Part shown: positions 1 through 7,112 of the stretch, piece after piece
Position numbering within the stretch: the stretch's first letter is position 1
Layout: every line of letters starts with the position of its first letter
Origin: DASRHY01 sp046765875
Lineage (GTDB): Bacteria > Actinomycetota > Actinomycetes > Propionibacteriales > Kribbellaceae
DNA: 10,820 nucleotides
Direction of reading: 5' to 3'
Assembly (NCBI GenBank): GCA_046765875.1
Contig: JBKPSJ010000217.1
Span: 1 to 10,820 of the forward strand
Translations under genes and position numbers: made by a program
Notes under the pieces: model-generated
Databases searched by the model: none
Told to the model about the DNA's origin: nothing
The model's input: the letters and a program-made list of their open reading frames with translations, nothing else

Positions 1-434
1 GCGTGCTGGAGGTCGCCCGTCGGGTTGTCGAGGGACAGGTGATACCGCGGATCGGGCCGGCGCCGTATGTCGTGGACCTGGCGCAGCCCGTGCATCCCGC
101 CTGGCGGCCGTATTTCGACGGACTGCCGGAGATCTTCGGCCTGGACGGGCTGGTGATCAGGTCCGACCAGACCGGCGCCATCGATGCGGCGCTGGCGAAT
201 GCCGCCGGACGTTCGCTGGTGATCGGCGTGCAGGATGCGGTGCGGACGCCGTGGATGGCTGCGGCCTTGCGGCGATTGCTCGACAAGCACGCCGGGCCGG
301 TGGTCGTACTGTGCACCGGGATACCGGAGGACCGGGCGCTCGTTCCTTCCGAGGTACCCGTGGTGACGATCGGCGGGCGGAATCTGGTGGTGTTGCAGGC
401 CGTCGCCCACCGGCTGTCCAGGACGGAGGCCTGA
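1..434 (+). CDS. C-terminal part of a probable family-3 glycoside hydrolase (beta-N-acetylhexosaminidase-like), 5'-truncated by window
   Basis: Only the last ~143 codons are visible. The first in-frame GTG (position 3) is at the window edge and is probably internal, so the gene very likely starts upstream. The readable part has alternating beta strands and helices with the sequence SLVIGVQDAVRTPWMAAALR, then a strand VVVLCTGIP and a terminal VVTIGGRNLVVLQAVAHRL. This order (strand, D-x-x-R-x-x-W helix, strand ending in G-x-P, then a T-x-G-x-x helix) resembles the C-terminal alpha/beta sandwich domain of actinobacterial GH3 (NagZ-like) proteins, from memory of the family. The catalytic barrel is outside the window, so activity cannot be judged. 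It ends 19 bases before the Nif3-like gene on the same strand and may be co-transcribed with it. Family assignment is moderate; an unrelated alpha/beta domain is possible. Confidence 0.5.
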   Translation, partial: VLEVARRVVEGQVIPRIGPAPYVVDLAQPVHPAWRPYFDGLPEIFGLDGLVIRSDQTGAIDAALANAAGRSLVIGVQDAVRTPWMAAALRRLLDKHAGPVVVLCTGIPEDRALVPSEVPVVTIGGRNLVVLQAVAHRLSRTEA

Positions 435-453
435 GGTACGGCAGGATGGGCCC

Positions 454-1599
454 GTGACTGCCAGCCTTGCCGACGTCGTCGCCGTCCTGGACGAGTTGTA
501 CCCGCCCGCGCTGGCCGAGAGCTGGGACGCGGTCGGGCTGGTGACCGGCGATCCGGACCAGCCGGTACGCCGGGTCCTGCTCGCGGTCGACCCGATGCGT
601 GCGGTGATCGACGAGGCGATCGACTGGCAGGCCGACCTGATCCTGGCTCATCACCCGCTGCTGCTGCGTGGCGTGAACAGCGTCGCGGCGACGACGCCGA
701 AGGGCCGGGTCGTGCACAACCTGATCCGGGCCGGCACCGCGTTGCATGTGTGCCACACCAACGCCGACAACGCGAACCCGGGGGTCAGCGACGCCCTGGC
801 CGCCGCGCTCGGGCTGGTTGACACCCGGCCGCTCGAACCGTTGCCCGAGGCACCGATGGACAAGCTGGTCGTCTACGTACCGCAGGCAGAGGCGGATGCG
901 TTGATCGACGCGCTCGCGGCCGCCGGCGCCGGGCGGATCGGTGACTACGAACGCTGCGCGTGGTCGACCATCGGCGAGGGCACGTTCCGGCCGCTGGCCG
1001 GAGCGAACCCGACGGTCGGCAGGGTCGGCGACGTCGAGCGGGTGCCCGAGGCTCGGGTCGAGATGGTGATGCCGCGGCACCGCCGCCGCGCGGTGATCGA
1101 GGCGCTGCAGGCCACGCACTCGTACGAGGAGCCGGCCTACGACGTGTTCGAGCTGGCCGCGCTACCCGGTGGCCAGGGCGGTGGCCGGGCGGGCGTACTC
1201 GAGCGATCCGAACCGCTCCGGGATTTCGCCGAACGGGTCGCGAAGGCATTGCCGGCGACCGAGCAAGGCGTACGTGTCGCCGGTGACCCCGACCTGCCGG
1301 TCCAGTCGGTGGCGGTGGTCGGGGGAGCGGGCGACAGCGAGTTCGATCGGGTACGAGCCGCCGGAGTGGACGCGTACGTCACCGCCGATCTGCGGCACCA
1401 CCCCGCCACCGAGGCACGCGCGTACGACGTACCGGCGCTGGTGGACGTGGCGCATTGGGCCAGCGAGTGGCCGTGGCTGGACGACGCCGCCCGGCTGCTG
1501 ACCGACGCGCTGGCGGCGCGAGGCAGTAGTTTGGACACCCGGGTCTCGACGATCCGCACCGACGCCTGGACCTTCCGGACCGGGCAGAGCGACAACTGA
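454..1599 (+). CDS. Nif3-like dinuclear metal center protein (NIF3/YbgI/DUF34 family)
   Basis: This 381-aa protein belongs to the widespread NIF3/DUF34 family, whose members form hexameric rings with a two-metal site. GTP cyclohydrolase I type 2 is a common but poorly proven annotation name. Visible metal-site motifs are LILAHHPLL (H66, H67), CHTNAD (H101, D105) and, near the C terminus, DVAHWASEW (H334, E338), matching the family's H-x-x-x-E ligands. The middle (about residues 127-235) carries the extra domain found in longer bacterial members: GRIGDYERCAWSTIGEGTF, then ATHSYEEPAYDVFEL. Start is GTG at 454, 19 bases after the preceding stop. The Shine-Dalgarno is only a loose GGCAGGATGGG, but the N terminus TASLADVVAVLDELYPPALAESWD fits the usual family beginning. 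It heads the RNA-related run downstream, a neighbourhood I have seen described as common in actinobacteria. The family's cellular role remains unresolved. Confidence 0.93.
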   Translation: MTASLADVVAVLDELYPPALAESWDAVGLVTGDPDQPVRRVLLAVDPMRAVIDEAIDWQADLILAHHPLLLRGVNSVAATTPKGRVVHNLIRAGTALHVCHTNADNANPGVSDALAAALGLVDTRPLEPLPEAPMDKLVVYVPQAEADALIDALAAAGAGRIGDYERCAWSTIGEGTFRPLAGANPTVGRVGDVERVPEARVEMVMPRHRRRAVIEALQATHSYEEPAYDVFELAALPGGQGGGRAGVLERSEPLRDFAERVAKALPATEQGVRVAGDPDLPVQSVAVVGGAGDSEFDRVRAAGVDAYVTADLRHHPATEARAYDVPALVDVAHWASEWPWLDDAARLLTDALAARGSSLDTRVSTIRTDAWTFRTGQSDN

Positions 1600-1608
1600 A
1601 CCAGATCG

Positions 1609-1614
1609 AAGGAG
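1609..1614 (+). promoter_or_regulatory. Shine-Dalgarno AAGGAG that fixes a CTG start for the zinc-ribbon gene
   Basis: AAGGAG lies 7 bases before the CTG at 1622. The next in-frame start candidate, TTG at 1652, is 37 bases away, too far to be served by it. This site therefore decides the start in favour of CTG. Confidence 0.75.
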
Positions 1615-1621
1615 CACCACG

Positions 1622-2365
1622 CTGAACGCCGACGCGCAAGTCCAACGCCGGTTGCTCGACCTGCAGGAGCTCGACCTGCAATTGGACCAGGTCGCGCACA
1701 AGCGGTCCACGCTGCCCGAACTGGCGGCGCTGCAGGACCTGGTCAGGCAGCGCGCGACGACCGACCGCGATCTGGTCACGGTCGAGACCGAGGTCGGCGA
1801 CCTGCAGCGTGAGCAGCGCAAGGCCGACGCCGACGTCGAGCAGGTCAAGACCCGCCGGGCCCGCGACCAGGAGCGGCTGGACAACGGCCGGGTCACCTCG
1901 CCGAAGGACCTGGAGAGCCTGCAGCACGAGATCGTGTCGCTGGACCGGCGGATCGCCGACCTGGAGGACGCCGAGCTCGAGGTGATGGAGAAGCTGGAGA
2001 CCGCCGAGGCGCGGCTGGCCGGGCTACGCACCCAGGCGGCCGAGTTCGCCGGGCGGCAGGGTGAGCTCGAAGCCGGACGGGACGCCGCCACGAAGGACCT
2101 GGACGAACAGCGCTCCGCGCTGTCCGAGCGGCGTACCGGCATCGCGGCGGAGCTGCCGGCCGACCTGGTCTCGACGTACACGAAGCTGCGCGAAAGGCTC
2201 GGCGGGATCGGTGCCGGCGAGTTGGTCGGCAAGCGCTGCATGGGCTGCCGGATGGAACTCAACCCGGCCGACCTGTCGACGATCGCCGCGGCCCCACCGG
2301 ACGCGGTACTGCGCTGCGAGGAGTGCGGCCGCATCCTCGTACGGACCTCGAACAGCGCGGTATGA
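1622..2365 (+). CDS. Coiled-coil protein with C-terminal C4-type zinc ribbon (DUF164/zf-RING_7 family), CTG start
   Basis: The 247-aa product has a long helical hairpin followed by a zinc ribbon. Residues ~5-190 are rich in Glu, Arg, Leu and Gln with heptad-like spacing (LDLQELDLQLDQV, then VETEVGDLQREQRKADADVEQV), as in an antiparallel coiled coil. The ribbon is C206-MG-C209 and C232-EE-C235, inside KRCMGCRMEL and LRCEECGRILV. This is the architecture of the HP0958/DUF164 family, where the Helicobacter member binds RNA and a sigma factor; the actinobacterial role is unknown, and nucleic-acid binding is inference. I chose CTG at 1622 because AAGGAG sits 7 bases upstream and the resulting N terminus NADAQVQRRLLDLQELD resembles the family opening; TTG at 1652 would remove ten such residues. 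Its stop overlaps the ATG of the RNase H gene (ATGA at 2362), implying translational coupling. Confidence 0.9.
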   Translation: MNADAQVQRRLLDLQELDLQLDQVAHKRSTLPELAALQDLVRQRATTDRDLVTVETEVGDLQREQRKADADVEQVKTRRARDQERLDNGRVTSPKDLESLQHEIVSLDRRIADLEDAELEVMEKLETAEARLAGLRTQAAEFAGRQGELEAGRDAATKDLDEQRSALSERRTGIAAELPADLVSTYTKLRERLGGIGAGELVGKRCMGCRMELNPADLSTIAAAPPDAVLRCEECGRILVRTSNSAV

Positions 2366-3489
2366 CTACCCCGCGGCGCGTCATTGTCGAGGCCGACGGC
2401 GGCTCCCGCGGCAACCCCGGCCCGGCCGCATACGGTGCACTGGTCCGCGACGCCGCCACCGGCGAGGTGCTCGCGCAGGCCGGCGAGACGATCGGCGTCG
2501 CGACCAACAACGTCGCCGAGTACAGCGGGCTGGTTGCCGGGCTCGAGCTGGCCGGCAAGGTCGCGCCGGACGCCGAGATCGAGGTCCGGATGGACTCCAA
2601 GCTCGTCATCGAGCAGATGGCCGGCCGGTGGAAGATCAGGCACCCCGACCTGCGCCCGCTGGCGATCCGGGCCCAGTCGCTGGCGCCGCTGGGCACCGAG
2701 TGGAACTGGGTGCCGCGCGAGCAGAACGCCGCCGCCGACGCGCTGGTCAACATGGCATTGGACGGCAAACCCATCCCTTTCCAGCAGGCCCCGGCCGTTG
2801 ACGTCGTCACCGAGCCGTCGAGTCTGCAGCAGACGCTGCAGGGCTGGGGCGCCCAGTCCGATCAGCCGCCGACGCGGCTGCTGCTGGTACGGCACGGGGA
2901 GACCCCGCACACGGTCGAGAAGCGGTTCTCCGGGCCCGGCGGTGCGGACCCGGGACTGACCGACACCGGCCGCGCACAGGCTCGTGCGGCGGCCGCGTAC
3001 GTCGCCCGACTGGACCGCGTCGACGCGTTGCTCTGCTCGCCGATGCGGCGTACCCGCGAGACCGCCGAGGTGCTCGGCGCCGAGCTCGGGCTGGAGCCGA
3101 AGGTCGCCGACGGATGGCGGGAGTGCGCGTTCGGCGAGTGGGACGGGCACACGTTCGCCGAGGTGCAGCGCGCCTGGCCCGACGAGCTCAACGCATGGCT
3201 GGGCTCGACCTCGGTCGCCCCGCCCGGCGGTGAGTCGTTCGACGCCTGCGCGCGCAGGGTCCGGACGGCCCGGGACAAGGTGCTGGCCGCGCACCCGGGC
3301 CAGACTGTCGTCGTGGTCAGCCATGTCACGCCGGTCAAACTGATGGTCCGGTCGGTGCTCAACGCACCGGTCGAGTCGATCTTCCGGATGGAGCTGCGGC
3401 CGGGGTCGGTGACCGAGGCGCACTGGTACGCCGACGGACTAGCCTCGCTGCGCGGCTTCAACATCGAACCGGGACGGGGACCTTCCTGA
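2362..3489 (+). CDS. Bifunctional RNase HI / histidine phosphatase (acid or alpha-ribazole phosphatase) fusion
   Basis: This 375-aa fusion has the same layout as Mycobacterium tuberculosis Rv2228c. Residues ~5-135 are RNase HI, which cuts RNA in RNA-DNA hybrids. Its four acidic catalytic residues are visible as D12 (VEADGGSRGNPGP), E53 (NNVAEYSGL), D78 (VRMDSKLVIEQ) and D126 (NAAADALVNMA). A linker of ~35 residues leads to a histidine phosphatase domain (~172-375) with the phospho-accepting H178 in LLLVRHGE, SPMRRTRE at 226-233, the probable acid E254 in RECAFGEWDG, and H321 in VVVVSHVT. In Rv2228c the second domain was linked to CobC-like alpha-ribazole phosphatase activity; here that is inference. 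ATG at 2362 is preferred over an upstream in-frame ATG at 2323 because it overlaps the preceding stop (ATGA) and begins at the first RNase H strand. The stop overlaps the next ATG. Confidence 0.93.
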   Translation: MTTPRRVIVEADGGSRGNPGPAAYGALVRDAATGEVLAQAGETIGVATNNVAEYSGLVAGLELAGKVAPDAEIEVRMDSKLVIEQMAGRWKIRHPDLRPLAIRAQSLAPLGTEWNWVPREQNAAADALVNMALDGKPIPFQQAPAVDVVTEPSSLQQTLQGWGAQSDQPPTRLLLVRHGETPHTVEKRFSGPGGADPGLTDTGRAQARAAAAYVARLDRVDALLCSPMRRTRETAEVLGAELGLEPKVADGWRECAFGEWDGHTFAEVQRAWPDELNAWLGSTSVAPPGGESFDACARRVRTARDKVLAAHPGQTVVVVSHVTPVKLMVRSVLNAPVESIFRMELRPGSVTEAHWYADGLASLRGFNIEPGRGPS

Positions 3490-4922
3490 TGCCGCTGCAG
3501 AAGGTGCACTTCGCCGCCGAGGTGCCGGAGGTGTTCCGTGCGACCCTGCAGGCGATCCGCGACGAGCTCGACGTGCCGGCGGAGTTCCCGGCCGAGGTAA
3601 CCGCAGCGGCCGTGCAGGCCACGCAGGCGCCGCGGCTGCCGGCCGAGGACCGCACCGACATCGAGTTCGTCACCATCGACCCGCCGGACTCGATGGACCT
3701 CGACCAGGCGGTGCACATCGAGCGGACCGGCCAGGGCTACACCGTGCACTACGCGATCGCCGACGTGGCCGCGTTCGTCCAACCCGGCAATGTGCTCGAC
3801 GCCGAGGCACGCAAACGCGGCGAGACCCTGTACGCACCGGACCGGCGCACGCCCCTGCACCCGCCCGAGTTGTCCGAGGGCGCGGCCTCGCTGCTGCCGG
3901 ACCAGGTCCGCCCGGCGCTGCTGTGGTCGCTCACGCTGGACTCGTCCGGCGAGGGCACCGAGGTCGACGTACGACGGGCGCTGGTGCGTTCGCGCGCCAA
4001 GCTGAACTATGCAGGCGTGCAGAAGGATCTGGACGCGGGCACGGCGTCTGAGTCGCTGCAACTGCTCCGCGAGGTCGGCAGGCTCCGCGAGCAGCGCGAA
4101 CGCGACCGCGGCGGGGTCAATCTGCCGATCCCGGACCAGGAGGTTGTCACCGGCAACGGAACCTGGTCGCTGGAGTTCCGCGCGCAATTGCCGGTCGAGG
4201 GCTGGAACGCGCAGGTCTCGCTGCTGACCGGGATGGCCGCCGCGCATCTGATGATGGCCGGCCGGATCGGCATCCTGCGGACCCTGCCGGACTCGTCGGA
4301 CGGATCGCGCCGCCGGCTGGCGAACACCGCGAAGGCGCTCGGCATCACTTGGCAGGAGGGCACGTCGTACGCCGAGTTCATCCACGGCCTGAACCCGTCG
4401 GTCCCCGCGCACGCGGCTATGCTCTCAGCGTGTGCGGTGCTGTTCCGCGGCGCGGGCTATGCCGCGTTCAACGGCGAACTGCCGGTGAGGCCGGAGCATG
4501 CGGCGATGAAGGCCGAGTATGCACACGTGACGGCACCGCTGCGCCGGTTGGTCGACCGCTGGAGCGGCGAGATCTGCCTTGCGCTGAGCGCCGGCCGCGA
4601 CGTGCCCGGCTGGGTGCTGGAGTCGATGGACGGTCTGCCCAGGATCATGGACGAGTGCGATCGCAAGGCGCACGCGTACGAGCGCTCGATCATCGATATG
4701 GTCGAGGCCGGGCTGATGGCGGACAAGATCGGCACCGAGTTCGACGGCGTCGTCACCGACGTCGACGAGAAGGACGAGGCCCGCGGCATCGTGGTGTTGT
4801 CGTCGTACGCGATCCAGGGTCGGGTGTCCGGCCCCGGACCGCTGCCGCTGGGACAGCAGGTCCGGGTCCGGCTCCGCGAGGCCGACGTCGCGAAACGCTC
4901 GATCGCCTTCGAACTCGCCTAG
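3489..4922 (+). CDS. Short RNB-domain (RNase II/R family) 3'-5' exoribonuclease
   Basis: The product is 477 aa, clearly shorter than E. coli RNase II (~640) or RNase R (~810). It has no recognisable N-terminal cold-shock domains; the first ~50 residues are a small unassigned region. The RNB domain spans about 52-365. It opens with VTIDPPDSMDLDQAVHIE, giving metal-binding Asp candidates D64, D70 and D72. The position matching the fourth RNase II Asp (E. coli D210) is Q73. Further family signatures are YAIADVAAFV, RGETLYAPDRRTPLHPPELSEGAASLLP and YAHVTAPLRRLVDR (R352/R353 match the catalytic-site Arg region). Residues ~410-477 (GTEFDGVVTDVDEK to KRSIAFEL) look like a small OB/S1-like fold. ATG overlaps the previous stop (TGATG), so coupling with the RNase H gene is likely. 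It probably degrades RNA processively from the 3' end in the cytoplasm. Family confidence is high, substrate unknown. Confidence 0.92.
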   Translation: MPLQKVHFAAEVPEVFRATLQAIRDELDVPAEFPAEVTAAAVQATQAPRLPAEDRTDIEFVTIDPPDSMDLDQAVHIERTGQGYTVHYAIADVAAFVQPGNVLDAEARKRGETLYAPDRRTPLHPPELSEGAASLLPDQVRPALLWSLTLDSSGEGTEVDVRRALVRSRAKLNYAGVQKDLDAGTASESLQLLREVGRLREQRERDRGGVNLPIPDQEVVTGNGTWSLEFRAQLPVEGWNAQVSLLTGMAAAHLMMAGRIGILRTLPDSSDGSRRRLANTAKALGITWQEGTSYAEFIHGLNPSVPAHAAMLSACAVLFRGAGYAAFNGELPVRPEHAAMKAEYAHVTAPLRRLVDRWSGEICLALSAGRDVPGWVLESMDGLPRIMDECDRKAHAYERSIIDMVEAGLMADKIGTEFDGVVTDVDEKDEARGIVVLSSYAIQGRVSGPGPLPLGQQVRVRLREADVAKRSIAFELA

Positions 4923-4968
4923 GTGTGGCGTCACGATCAGGTTGCGGCCGTGGACGCATCGTCGCTGC

Positions 4969-4974
4969 TAGTCT
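4969..4974 (+). promoter_or_regulatory. Possible -10 element (TAGTCT) for rnpB
   Basis: TAGTCT lies 7 bases upstream of the inferred first base of the RNase P RNA (4982), the expected distance from a -10 box to a start site. I see no good -35 at 16-18 bases upstream; TTGCGG at 4942 is too far away. Tentative. Confidence 0.3.
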
Positions 4975-4981
4975 TGATCGT

Positions 4982-5401
4982 GAACGGGCCGGCTGGGCGA
5001 TCGCGTCGTACACCTCGTGTGTGCGCCGAGGAAAGTCCGGACTCCACAGGGCGGCGTGGTGGGTAACGCCCACCCGGGGTGACCCGCGGGACAGTGCCAC
5101 AGAGAACAGACCGCCAGCGGCTCCGGCCGGCGACGACCGGGGTGCGGGTAAGGGTGAAACGGTGGTGTAAGAGACCACCAGCTCCGCAGGTGACTGCGGG
5201 GGCTCGGTAAACCCCACGCGGAGCAAGGCCAAGACGATCGCGGGCGACCGCGATCTGCGCGAGCGTTCGAGGACTGCCCGTCCGAGCTCGCGGGTAGGCC
5301 GCTGCAGACGGCTGGCAACAGCCGCCGTAGATGGATGGTCGCCGGCAGCACCGCCGCGAGGCGGAGCGGCAACAGAATCCGGCTTATCGGCCGGCCCGTT
5401 C
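4982..5401 (+). ncRNA. rnpB: RNase P RNA, bacterial type A (catalytic RNA component)
   Basis: This RNA forms the catalytic core of RNase P, which trims 5' leaders from pre-tRNAs. The ends are set by a perfect 12-bp P1 helix: GAACGGGCCGGC (4982-4993) pairs with GCCGGCCCGTTC (5390-5401). Conserved cores appear in the right order: GAGGAAAGTCCGGACTCC at 5028-5045 (5' strand of P4), ACAGTGCCACAGAGAACAG from 5091, AGGGTGAAACGGTG from 5151, GGTAAACCCC from 5206, GAGCAAGGCCAAG from 5221, and ACAGAATCCGGCTTAT from 5372 (3' P4 region). The ~420-nt size fits actinobacterial rnpB. It starts 59 bases after the RNB ribonuclease gene and ends 30 bases before the S10 peptidase gene. No classic terminator is visible behind it, so 3' processing of a longer transcript is possible. 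Confidence 0.97.
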
Positions 5402-5431
5402 CCGCCCTCCGAGTCACATAGGGTCGTTGTC

Positions 5432-6907
5432 ATGTCCACGCCCTCCGCAAGCGACGAGTCCGCGGCCGCCACGAAGGCCGACGAGTCGAAGCCGGCCGAT
5501 GATCTTGTCACCAGCTCGCACGAACTGCCTTCAGGTGCCGCGTACACCGCCACCGCCGGGCGGATCGTGCTGCGCAAGGAGGTGCTGACCGACGGCAGGT
5601 TCGACGGGCACGTGCCGAAGGCCGAGCTGTTCGTCACCGCGTACACACTCGACGACGCGGACGCCACCCAGCGGCCGGTGACGTTCGCATTCAACGGCGG
5701 ACCGGGGTCGTCGAGCGTCTGGCTGCACCTCGGGCTGCTCGGCCCGCGCCGGGTGGTGTCCGGCGACGTCGGCGAGCTCACCCCGCCGCCGTACGGGCTG
5801 ACCGACAACACCGAGACCCTGCTCGAGCACAGCGACCTGGTGTTCATCGACCCGGTCTCGACCGGCTACTCCCGCACCATCAAGGGGGAGAAGCCGGGCG
5901 ACTACCACGGCTTCACCGACGACATCGCCTCCGTCGGGGAGGTGATCCGGCTGTGGACCTCGCGCAACGGCCGCTGGATGTCGCCCAAGTTCCTGGCCGG
6001 CGAGTCGTACGGCACCACCCGGGCGGCCGGGCTGGCCGAGCACCTGCAGTCCCGGTACGGGATGTACGTCAACGGGCTGGTGCTCGTGTCCAGCGTGCTC
6101 GAGTTCTCCACGCTGGACTTCACGCCCGGCAACGACGTGGCGTACGCGATGTTCCTGCCGTCGTACACGGCGATCGCGAACTACCACGGGCTGCACGGGG
6201 ATCGGGCGCTGGCGGAGGTGCTCGCCGAGGCCACGGCGTACGCGGCCCGCGAGTATCCGTGGGCGCTTGCCCAGGGCAACCGGCTGACCGCCGAGGAGCG
6301 GGCCGACGCGGTCGCCACGGTCGCCCGGCTGTCCGGGCTGTCCGAGGACTACGTCGACCGCGTCGACCTCCGGATCGAGCACATCCGGTTCTTCACCGAG
6401 TTGCTGCGGCACCGGCGCCGTACTGTCGGCCGGCTCGACGGCAGGTTCACCGGCTGGGATCCGGACGCGGCTCGGGAGAAGTGGGAGTACGACCCGTCGA
6501 TGGCCGCGATCATGGGGCCGTACACCGCCGCGTTCAACCACTATGTACGCGATGAGCTGGAGTACACCAACGACCTGCCGTACGAGATCCTCAGCAACGC
6601 CGCGGCCGAGGGCTGGTCGTACAAGGAGTTCGAGGCCAAGCACGTGACGGTCGCGGACAGGCTCGGGACGGCGATGCGGACCAATCCGCACCTCAAGGTG
6701 CACGTCGCGTCCGGGTATTACGACGGGGCGACGCCGTACTTCGCCACCGAGAGCTCGCTTGCGCGGCTGGCGATCCCCGACGAGCTGCGGTCGAACATCG
6801 AGGTCGCGTACTACCCGGCGGGGCACATGATGTACGTCCACGAGCCGAGCCGGATCCAGCAGTCCGCCGACATCGCCGGCTTCGTCGCGCGCGCCTCGAA
6901 CCGGTGA
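5432..6907 (+). CDS. Serine carboxypeptidase-like protein, peptidase family S10
   Basis: The 491-aa protein has the alpha/beta-hydrolase catalytic set of S10 peptidases. The oxyanion-hole segment is FNGGPGSSS (N88-S95), the nucleophile is S192 in LAGESYGTT, the acid is D431 in ASGYYDGATP, and the base is H465 in PAGHMMYVHEPS. These peptidases normally remove C-terminal residues at acidic pH, usually outside the cytoplasm or in vacuoles. Here the N terminus (MSTPSASDESAAATKADESKP) is polar with no hydrophobic stretch, so there is no Sec signal peptide and the enzyme is probably cytoplasmic or exported by an unseen route. Start is ATG at 5432 with only a weak AGGGT ribosome site; it follows rnpB by 30 bases and may depend on read-through from the rnpB promoter. 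The mid-region insertion (about 245-400) is the usual cap between S and D. Substrate is unknown. Confidence 0.93.
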   Translation: MSTPSASDESAAATKADESKPADDLVTSSHELPSGAAYTATAGRIVLRKEVLTDGRFDGHVPKAELFVTAYTLDDADATQRPVTFAFNGGPGSSSVWLHLGLLGPRRVVSGDVGELTPPPYGLTDNTETLLEHSDLVFIDPVSTGYSRTIKGEKPGDYHGFTDDIASVGEVIRLWTSRNGRWMSPKFLAGESYGTTRAAGLAEHLQSRYGMYVNGLVLVSSVLEFSTLDFTPGNDVAYAMFLPSYTAIANYHGLHGDRALAEVLAEATAYAAREYPWALAQGNRLTAEERADAVATVARLSGLSEDYVDRVDLRIEHIRFFTELLRHRRRTVGRLDGRFTGWDPDAAREKWEYDPSMAAIMGPYTAAFNHYVRDELEYTNDLPYEILSNAAAEGWSYKEFEAKHVTVADRLGTAMRTNPHLKVHVASGYYDGATPYFATESSLARLAIPDELRSNIEVAYYPAGHMMYVHEPSRIQQSADIAGFVARASNR

Positions 6908-6914
6908 CCGAGCC

Positions 6915-7112
6915 TTGCTCGCGACCGGCACGATCGGGTCGAAGACGGCGGCCGGCCTGTACGGAGCCGAGCGCTTCCCGCAGTGGGCAGAGCTCTGCCG
7001 GCGATATGTTGATGAACGGGGAGGGGAGTCGCAGCGCTACACGATCTGCGACGCGGCGGCGGCTGCGGCATTCGGCCGGGTCGTGATCGAGGACGCGCTC
7101 AGGCTTCGGTGA
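6915..7112 (+). CDS. Doubtful 65-codon ORF or gene remnant, not recognised
   Basis: The reading frame from TTG 6915 gives LATGTIGSKTAAGLYGAERFPQWAELCRRYVDERGGESQRYTICDAAAAAAFGRVVIEDALRLR. I do not recognise it. In its favour: third codon positions are mostly G or C, and the composition (mixed hydrophobic, acidic, aromatic) looks like a folded protein, unlike the Arg/Ser-rich shadow frame beside it. Against it: no ribosome site, a TTG start, and an end that runs 14 bases into the converging 3' end of map. The S10 gene stop contains a GTGA overlap (GTG at 6904), but that GTG lies in another frame. A one-base loss between 6907 and 6917 would explain this if the original start was that GTG. It may be a small real gene, a frameshifted one, or the remains of a longer gene. 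Confidence 0.35.
   Translation: MLATGTIGSKTAAGLYGAERFPQWAELCRRYVDERGGESQRYTICDAAAAAAFGRVVIEDALRLR

Noticed and set aside
2323..2361. Earlier ATG for the RNase H fusion
   Set aside because: It would lie inside the zinc-ribbon coding region and add residues before the first RNase H strand; ATG 2362 makes the common ATGA overlap.
1162..3423. 753-codon open frame on the minus strand opposite Nif3, zinc-ribbon and RNase H genes
   Set aside because: It is Arg/Pro/Ser-rich shadow sequence, caused by high GC at third positions of three well recognised plus-strand genes.
4753..5847. 364-codon minus-strand frame crossing rnpB
   Set aside because: It runs through the RNase P RNA and antisense to two recognised genes; composition is low-complexity with no family features.
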